49,757 bases of DNA from Gemmatimonadetes bacterium 13_2_20CM_2_65_7 (GTDB lineage: Bacteria > Gemmatimonadota > Gemmatimonadetes > Gemmatimonadales > GWC2-71-9): the NCBI GenBank assembly GCA_001915025.1, contig MNDR01000056.1, positions 9,781 through 59,537 on the forward strand, in the 5' to 3' direction. The notes under the pieces were generated by a model. The model was given only the letters and a program-made list of their open reading frames with translations, had not been told where the DNA came from and searched no databases. Position 1 is the first letter of the stretch, and the number at the start of each line of letters is the position of its first letter. The position numbers and the translations under genes are program-made. This document shows, one piece after another, positions 44,786 to 49,757 of the stretch.

Positions 44786-45312
44786 GTCAGATCCTTCGTA
44801 TAGATCACCAGATCGTCACCGGGCGCGTAGTACGCCGGGATCGTCGCGGTTCTGGTATAGCCGCGTGCTTCGTAAAACCGCCGCGTCGGCTCGTAGTCGG
44901 TCCGCGAGCTGGTCTCGACGATGACAAGCCGTGCGTCGTGCGTCGTGAGTCGTCGCTCGACTTCCTGAACCAGCTGCGTGCCCACGCCGTGTCCCTGCCG
45001 CGCAGGATCGACCACGATCCAGTAGAGGTCGTGGGTTCCTGTGGTCCCCGGCGTCGGCCCCCAGCAGGCGTACCCGATCAGTTGATCGCCGTCAAATGCG
45101 CCGACGAATCGGTAGTCGTCGTCTCCCGCCAGGCTCTCGTCGAGCAGCTCGACCGCGGTCGCGACCTCTTCTTCGCGGAAGAGACCGGTCGCCCGCGTCA
45201 GCTGCTCAAGCCGTGCGCGGTGCGCGCGCCCTACGGGCCGCAGGAAGCGCAGGGGGCGCAGGGGGCGCAGGGGGCGCAGGGCGTGTAAGGGGTGCAGTGA
45301 GCAGCTCACGCG
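44782..45312 (-). CDS. GNAT acetyltransferase in the kamA operon
   Basis: About 176 residues from GTG 45312, though the conserved domain starts near LRFLRPVGRAHRARLEQLTRATGLF (about 45265), where no standard start codon is in frame. The acetyl-CoA motif is visible as LYWIVVDPARQGHGVGTQLVQEVERRL (R-Q-G-x-G-x-G), then TRRFYEARGYTRTATIPAYYAPGDDLVIYTKDL. In kamA neighbourhoods a GNAT (AblB) acetylates beta-lysine to the osmolyte N-epsilon-acetyl-beta-lysine; this one is shorter than AblB, so the match is only analogous. It overlaps the ATP-grasp gene by about 105 bases (through a 9-bp repeat) and kamA by 3. Confidence 0.75.
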   Translation of the reverse strand, partial: RVSCSLHPLHALRPLRPLRPLRFLRPVGRAHRARLEQLTRATGLFREEEVATAVELLDESLAGDDDYRFVGAFDGDQLIGYACWGPTPGTTGTHDLYWIVVDPARQGHGVGTQLVQEVERRLTTHDARLVIVETSSRTDYEPTRRFYEARGYTRTATIPAYYAPGDDLVIYTKDLT

Positions 45313-46279
45313 CGGCTTTGGTGCCCTGCGCTTCTCGCAGGGCTCCTTCCGCGATGCGACGAACGAGTTCCGGATACTCCCATCCCGCGGCCTTCGCCAT
45401 GCGCGACAGGCCGGCTTCGTCGGTGAGATCGGGATTGGGATTGACCTCGAGGATCCACGGGCGGCCCGCATTGTCGACGCGAATGTCGACGCGTCCGTAC
45501 CCCTTGCCTTGCATCGTGCGCCACGCCGCTTCGGCGAGACGGCACAGCCGCTCGGCGAGTCGTTGAGGCACCTGGGCCGGGCACACGGGACGGCTGCCGA
45601 GGTCCTCGGGCGATCCCACGTGCCATTTGGCGGCGTAGGTCAGGATCGGCCACGCACCTTCGGGCATCGTACTGAAGTCGATTTCGGCGATCGGGAGCGT
45701 GCGGTCGCCGACGATGCCGACGTTGAACTCCCTGCCGGCGACGTACTGTTGGACGAGCACTTCCTCGAATTGCTCCGTCATGGCAGCGATGCGGGCCTTG
45801 AGGCTTTTGCGATCGCTCACGACCGACTGGCGATCGAGGCCGGCGCTTGCGTCTTCAGCGGCGGGCTTCACGATGGCGGGCAGCGGGAAGTCGTCGTCGA
45901 TCTTTCCCTGCGCGAGCGTCCAGCGCGGCACGGGCAATCCCGCACGCTCGAGGAGCGTATTGGCGACCGCTTTGCGGCGGCAGGTCCCCGTCGTCCACGG
46001 TCCCGAGCCGGTGTAGGGAATACCGGCGAGCTCCAGCGTGCCCACGACATGATCTTCCCACTGCGCGACGCCGCGCACTCCCTCACAGAGATTGAAGACG
46101 AGATCGGCGCGGCGGCAATAGTTGAACCACCGCATGTCGTGGCGGACGGGAACGCGTTGAACCTGATGGTTGAGCGCGCTGAAGATTCGGGCGATGTCGT
46201 CGACTGCCTCCATCACCGCCGCGACGTCCTCGGCAGTCCAGTCGTCGGCGCCGGGATCATAGAGGACGACGACCTTCAC
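45206..46279 (-). CDS. ATP-grasp (D-Ala-D-Ala ligase-like) ligase, second copy
   Basis: 357 residues. MKVVVLYDPGADDW opens the N-terminal domain; ADLVFNLCEGVRG and ELAGIPYTGSGPWTTGTCRRK are the D-Ala ligase-like substrate loops; LPAIVKPAAEDASAGLDRQSV is the ATP-grasp lysine region, VLVQQYVAGREFNVGI follows, and GYGRVDIRVDNAGRPWILEVNPNPDL holds the metal-binding acidic residues and Asn. Amide- or ester-bond formation with ATP is expected, but the partner enzymes (KamA, GNAT) suggest beta-lysine or another amino acid rather than D-Ala. The C-terminus is a Pro/Ala tail encoded by the 9-bp repeat. Overlaps the first ATP-grasp gene by 4 bases (ATGA). Confidence 0.88.
   Translation of the reverse strand: MKVVVLYDPGADDWTAEDVAAVMEAVDDIARIFSALNHQVQRVPVRHDMRWFNYCRRADLVFNLCEGVRGVAQWEDHVVGTLELAGIPYTGSGPWTTGTCRRKAVANTLLERAGLPVPRWTLAQGKIDDDFPLPAIVKPAAEDASAGLDRQSVVSDRKSLKARIAAMTEQFEEVLVQQYVAGREFNVGIVGDRTLPIAEIDFSTMPEGAWPILTYAAKWHVGSPEDLGSRPVCPAQVPQRLAERLCRLAEAAWRTMQGKGYGRVDIRVDNAGRPWILEVNPNPDLTDEAGLSRMAKAAGWEYPELVRRIAEGALREAQGTKAARELLTAPLTRPAPPAPPAPPALPAARRARAPRTA
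45248..45281. repeat. 9-bp minisatellite CGCAGGGGG in an overlapping-gene region
   Basis: Four consecutive units (three complete, one of seven bases) of CGCAGGGGG. On the minus strand it codes A-P-P repeats at the C-terminus of the ATP-grasp protein and R-P-L repeats at the N-terminus of the GNAT in another frame. A 9-base unit keeps both frames, so copy-number change lengthens or shortens both proteins by three residues. Confidence 0.9.
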
Positions 46280-47334
46280 GCGGAGATCGCGGTGGGCGCC
46301 TGGAGGGGCGCAGCATGCTGCGCCTCTACTTCACGACCCGTAATCCGTCTCCACGCAATCCGCACGACTTCCTGGATCAGCTCGTCGTATCCGTAACCCG
46401 CGACGCGCGCGGCCTTGGGGAAGCACGAATTCATCGCCGGATCGGGGATAATCCCGGGCAGCGGGTTCAGCTCGACGACGTTGGGAACTCCGAAGCGATC
46501 CACGCGCACGTCGATGCGGCACCAATCCCGGCATCCCAAGGCGCGGTAGGCATCGAGGGCGACGCGCTCCGTCTCACGGCACAGCGATTCGGAAACGCCG
46601 GTCGGCGGACATTGGAAAATATCGAGCGGATGCTCGCGTGTGTCCCAGATCCATTTCGCTTCGTATCCGTACACGGGCGGCGCGCCCGCCGGCAGCGTAG
46701 CGAAATCGAATCCGACGATCGGCAGGCAGCGCACATCGCCGTTATTGCCCAGGATCGCGACGGTGAACTCCGGGCCGGGGAGATACGTCTCGACCAACAC
46801 GGGCTGGGCGTATCGCTCCAGGAGGAAAGGAACGCGCTCCGCCAGCTGCGCTCGCGACTCGCAAACATTGTTGACGAAGACCCCTTTCCCGGATCCTTCC
46901 GCGACGGGCTTTACGAACAGCGGATAGGGAAGCGGCAGCCGCTCGAGGTCGTCGAGCGCCTCGATGACCCGGAAGGGTGCCGTCGGAACGCCGCGATACG
47001 CGAGGATCTCCTTGGTGCGGCCCTTGTGCAGTGTCAGCGCCAGCGTGAGCGGATCCGATCCGGTGTACGGGATCTGCAAGTACTCGCACAGCGCGGGGAC
47101 ATGCGACTCGCGGCAGGGCCCGTGCAGCCCCTCCGCCATGTTGAAGACGATGTCCGGGTGCGCGAGCGCGAGTTTTTCCGGGAAGAATTTGTCGGCTTCG
47201 AGACGAACGACGTTACCGAAGAGACTTAGAGCCAGGTCGACCGCATCGATGGTGGATGGGTCATCCCATTCGGCGTAGGCGTCGGACGCGGGGCTCGCGT
47301 CGGGCTTCTCGTTGTATGCGAGTCCTATTCGCAT
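46276..47334 (-). CDS. ATP-grasp (D-Ala-D-Ala ligase-like) ligase, first copy
   Basis: 352 residues. MRIGLAYNEKPDAS, PDIVFNMAEGLHGPCRESHVPALCEYLQIPYTGSDPLTLALTLHKGRTKEIL and YPLFVKPVAEGSGKGVFVNN outline a D-Ala-D-Ala-ligase-like enzyme with the ATP-binding lysine; VLVETYLPGPEFTVAILG and CRIDVRVDRFGVPNVVELNPLPGIIPDPAMNSCFPKAARVAGY complete the metal-binding domain. It is only distantly similar to the second copy, so the two likely add different residues. First gene of the four-gene operon ending in kamA; upstream 47335-47404 contains the likely promoter region but no clear elements. Confidence 0.88.
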   Translation of the reverse strand: MRIGLAYNEKPDASPASDAYAEWDDPSTIDAVDLALSLFGNVVRLEADKFFPEKLALAHPDIVFNMAEGLHGPCRESHVPALCEYLQIPYTGSDPLTLALTLHKGRTKEILAYRGVPTAPFRVIEALDDLERLPLPYPLFVKPVAEGSGKGVFVNNVCESRAQLAERVPFLLERYAQPVLVETYLPGPEFTVAILGNNGDVRCLPIVGFDFATLPAGAPPVYGYEAKWIWDTREHPLDIFQCPPTGVSESLCRETERVALDAYRALGCRDWCRIDVRVDRFGVPNVVELNPLPGIIPDPAMNSCFPKAARVAGYGYDELIQEVVRIAWRRITGREVEAQHAAPLQAPTAISA

Positions 47335-47404
47335 TCCGAATCAGAATACGAAATGCCGAATGGATGCGCAAGACTCTCTTGAAGGTCCGAGAAAAAATTT
47401 TGCG

Positions 47405-48157
47405 TCAGACTTTATGATACGCGACGCGCGCGGCTTCCTGTTTGTCGTCGCCGACGTAAATCTCAAAATCGGAAAACAGCGCGCCCGCTTCTCGCTGGAG
47501 CACGCGCAACACCGCAATCGCCATGCGCCGGATCTCCAACTCCGCGCCCTCGCCGCAACGCAGCTCGAGCATCGTGCGCCAGGCGCGCGCGTTGCCGGAG
47601 ACGACGATCTTCACCTCGGTCGCATTGGGGAGCACGCTGCGCGCCGCCTCGCGCGCCATCTTGCGCCGGTGAACCTTGTCGGTCACCCACTCGTAGCGCT
47701 GCATCAATCCTTCGACTGAGCGGACGTAGGCCGCCTGCGCTGCGGTGACCTGCCCCTGCCACTCCTCCTCGAGCTTGGGATCGCCGGCGACGGCGGGCGG
47801 CAGCACGAACGCCGCATGCGACTCATCGACGTAGCGCTGCGAGATCTGCGAGTAGCCGAAGCCCGCGCGGTGGCGCACCAGCTCGTGCGAGCAGGACCGC
47901 GAGATTCCCTCGATCAGAAGCACGTACACGGCGTGCTCGAGCACCGACCCGTGGCCCTGCTTCTTAATGTTCTCGAGGTACTCGGCGGTGGTGCGGTTCA
48001 CGGGATTGCGCTGGCTCATATAGCAGAGCCGGCCGGCATACTCGGCCAGACGCTCGCCGTCGCTCGCTTCACCGAGCCAATGGACGGGGAGATGCTCGGG
48101 TTCGATGAACTGTGGGCGGGCGATCAACGAGACGCGAGGCGCGCGAAAGATCTCCAT
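47405..48157 (-). CDS. thyX: Flavin-dependent thymidylate synthase ThyX
   Basis: 250 residues from ATG 48157; a second ATG at 48196 lies inside the end of the upstream gene. The ThyX signature RHR-x7-S is present as RHRAGFGYSQISQRYVDES, with KKQGHGSVLEHAVYVLLIEGISRSCSHELVRHR preceding it and SGNARAWRTMLELRCGEGAELEIRR following (FAD/dUMP region). It methylates dUMP to dTMP using methylenetetrahydrofolate and FADH2 in the cytoplasm. A canonical ThyA is not in the window. Upstream lies the FAD oxidase gene (5 bases), so they may be co-transcribed. No ribosome-binding site decides the start. Confidence 0.94.
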   Translation of the reverse strand: MEIFRAPRVSLIARPQFIEPEHLPVHWLGEASDGERLAEYAGRLCYMSQRNPVNRTTAEYLENIKKQGHGSVLEHAVYVLLIEGISRSCSHELVRHRAGFGYSQISQRYVDESHAAFVLPPAVAGDPKLEEEWQGQVTAAQAAYVRSVEGLMQRYEWVTDKVHRRKMAREAARSVLPNATEVKIVVSGNARAWRTMLELRCGEGAELEIRRMAIAVLRVLQREAGALFSDFEIYVGDDKQEAARVAYHKV

Positions 48158-48162
48158 CGGCG

Positions 48163-49746
48163 CTACTGTGCCAATTCGAGTTTCGGTGTAGCCCATGCGG
48201 CGCTGCGCTCCACTTCGCGTAATCTCGTCGCGATGTCTTCGGGGATGACCGCGGTCTCGTCACCGACCTTCAACGCGGCCACAGGGGACCAGTCGGTCGT
48301 GGGAATGATAACTCCGGGATTTAGAATACACAGCGGGTCATACGCGCGTTTCACGTCGCGGAAAAGCGCCATCACTCCCTTTCCATAGAATCGTTCCAGG
48401 ACGCCGGCGCGCAGACGCCCGATGCCATGCTCTCCGGATGGGACTCCGCCCAGCCGCACGAGGAGATCGGTGACCTCGTCGAACAGCGCACGGATGTCCT
48501 CTCGCCACTGCGGGCGGGTGACGTCGGGAAGCGCGTTCACGTGGACGTGGGCATCTCCCGCGTGTCCGAATATCGCGACGGGGACGCTATGCCGTGCCGC
48601 GGCCTCGCGCAGCCCGCGCACGTACTCAGCGAGCCGGATGGGCGGCACGCAGCCGTCCTCGATCACTTGGAGTGACCGCTGCGTTAGGGGCAGCCGGGCG
48701 AGGGCTGGAGAGGCGAGGCGGCGTACGCTCCACAGCTGCTCCAGTCCCGCGCGATCGATCGCGGTTCCGACGTGCGTGACTACGTGCTTCAGCCCGCGGA
48801 CCGCATCGCCGACCGCGCCTCGCGCCGCGGCGGCAGTCTCCCGCTCGAACTCGACGAGGAGCAAGCAGGTGACTTGGGGCGCGTCCGGCACGAAGCGGAG
48901 CAGGGTATCGTCGAGCAGCTCCAGCGCCGACGGATTCAGTGAAACGAGATAGGGCACCGCTTCCGCCATCGCGTCGAGATCGGCAAAGCCGAGTGCCGCT
49001 CCGGCGGTGTCGGGAGGAATGGCGTCCAGGCGCCAGTGCACCGCCGTCACAATCGCCAACGTCCCTTCAGACCCGACGAGCAGATCGACTTCGTCACCCA
49101 ATGCAGCGAACCGGTCGAGAGCGTAGCCGGAGGAGTTCTTGCGGGTCTTGGGGAAGCCTTCGGCGATGACGCGTCGGTCATCAGCGGTCAGATCGTACTT
49201 CTCCCCATCTCCCCTTCGTACCGTGCGAACCCTCCCATCCGCGTCGACAATCTCGATGGCATCGACCCAATCCCGGACACTGCCGTACCGCACCGTGCGG
49301 GCTCCGGCCGCGTTCGTTGCGACCATCCCACCGGACGTCGCGAACGCGCCGGACGATGGATCCGTGGGCAGCCGCAGGCCGTAAGCTCGCGCCGCAGCAT
49401 TCACTTGCGCCCACGTCACGGAGGCGCCGGCACGGGCGACCTGGGTGTGGGGATCGACCACCAACTCCGAGAACCCCGTGCTCATGTCGACGATGATGCC
49501 GGAGCCGACGTTCCCGCCCGGCATGCCGCTACCGGCACCCCGTGGAATCAGTGGTGTTCGCGACGCCTTTGCCTGGTGAACCAGCTCGACGACGTCGGAA
49601 ACATCAGATGGAATGGCGACAGCTGAGGGAACAATGCGGTAGATGCCCGCGCCTTCGGCATACGCGGCGCGGATGCGAGGGTCGGTGGTCAACACGCTCG
49701 AAACTTGACACCGGTGGGGCGTATCGTGAAGCTTCGTTTCCTCCAT
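48163..49746 (-). CDS. FAD-linked oxidase, glycolate/D-lactate dehydrogenase (GlcD)-like
   Basis: 527 residues, complete (ATG 49746 lies 11 bases from the window edge). The N-terminal FAD-binding domain (PCMH type) shows VAIPSDVSDVVELVHQA, TPLIPRGAGSGMPGGNVGSGIIVDMS and DPSSGAFATSGGMVATNAAG; the C-terminal FAD-oxidase domain ends with FGHAGDAHVHVNALP, SGEHGIGRLR and LCILNPGVIIP. Such enzymes oxidise 2-hydroxy acids (glycolate, D-lactate) and pass electrons to the membrane quinone pool or a partner Fe-S protein; no GlcE/F-like gene is in the window. The specific substrate is not determined. Confidence 0.9.
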   Translation of the reverse strand: MEETKLHDTPHRCQVSSVLTTDPRIRAAYAEGAGIYRIVPSAVAIPSDVSDVVELVHQAKASRTPLIPRGAGSGMPGGNVGSGIIVDMSTGFSELVVDPHTQVARAGASVTWAQVNAAARAYGLRLPTDPSSGAFATSGGMVATNAAGARTVRYGSVRDWVDAIEIVDADGRVRTVRRGDGEKYDLTADDRRVIAEGFPKTRKNSSGYALDRFAALGDEVDLLVGSEGTLAIVTAVHWRLDAIPPDTAGAALGFADLDAMAEAVPYLVSLNPSALELLDDTLLRFVPDAPQVTCLLLVEFERETAAAARGAVGDAVRGLKHVVTHVGTAIDRAGLEQLWSVRRLASPALARLPLTQRSLQVIEDGCVPPIRLAEYVRGLREAAARHSVPVAIFGHAGDAHVHVNALPDVTRPQWREDIRALFDEVTDLLVRLGGVPSGEHGIGRLRAGVLERFYGKGVMALFRDVKRAYDPLCILNPGVIIPTTDWSPVAALKVGDETAVIPEDIATRLREVERSAAWATPKLELAQ

Positions 49747-49757
49747 GGCCGCGTCCC

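Overview
The window is about 49.8 kb of dense, GC-rich bacterial chromosome. Genes frequently overlap by 4 bases (ATGA or GTGA), and GTG starts are common. Gene content (DUF1800/DUF1501 pair, many TAT/Sec-exported or lipoprotein hypotheticals, LytS-type kinase, EF-G2, ThyX, acyl chemistry with a Tes-like radical SAM enzyme) suggests a free-living soil or sediment bacterium, most likely Gemmatimonadota or a neighbouring phylum. That placement is an inference from protein flavour; no 16S or marker tree was available. I saw no rRNA, tRNA, CRISPR array, insertion sequence or phage gene.

Layout. (1) 1-6385, minus strand: one tightly packed operon of a PiT phosphate transporter, a flavin monooxygenase-like enzyme, two tandem 2-oxoglutarate/Fe(II) dioxygenase-like paralogues, an FtsX-like permease with its ABC ATPase, a GNAT acetyltransferase, a small membrane-anchored protein, and the first 53 codons of aconitase. 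(2) 6413-17120, the most interesting part: from a near-consensus promoter and candidate operator, a plus-strand operon encodes a ribbon-helix-helix regulator, a tetraether-synthase (Tes/MJ0619)-like radical SAM protein, and a complete type II acyl-assembly set: two carrier proteins, a phosphopantetheinyl transferase, an inactive ketosynthase-like partner, an active ketosynthase, a ketoreductase, a hotdog dehydratase, an HHxxxDG acyltransferase and an MDR enoyl-reductase-like enzyme. A convergent two-gene arm adds a second ketoreductase and a third, divergent ketosynthase. I read this as a dedicated acyl-chain assembly line whose product is acted on by a radical SAM enzyme of the family that joins unactivated alkyl carbons, i.e. 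a candidate pathway for an unusual, perhaps membrane-spanning or otherwise cross-linked, lipid. (3) 17258-24660: small membrane protein, soluble GAF/PAS histidine kinase, HtrA-like protease without a signal peptide, a HAD phosphatase behind a leader terminator, and the DUF1800-DUF1501 pair with an unusual 10-bp repeat. (4) 24702-32611: ABC exporter, a disrupted two-domain NTF2-like gene, a LytS-like kinase with a hybrid regulator, a serine hydrolase, a cysteine-free ArsC-fold protein, and EamA and MFS transporters. (5) 32801-39155: EF-G2, a DUF805-SRPBCC fusion, a beta-propeller lipoprotein, and agmatine deiminase with N-carbamoylputrescine amidase (agmatine to putrescine). (6) 39161-49746: glutamate synthase large subunit without an adjacent small subunit; an operon of two ATP-grasp ligases, a GNAT and a lysine 2,3-aminomutase (candidate beta-lysine pathway); ThyX; and a GlcD-like FAD oxidase.

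All calls come from reading translated sequence and motifs by eye. No database search, alignment or structure prediction was run.
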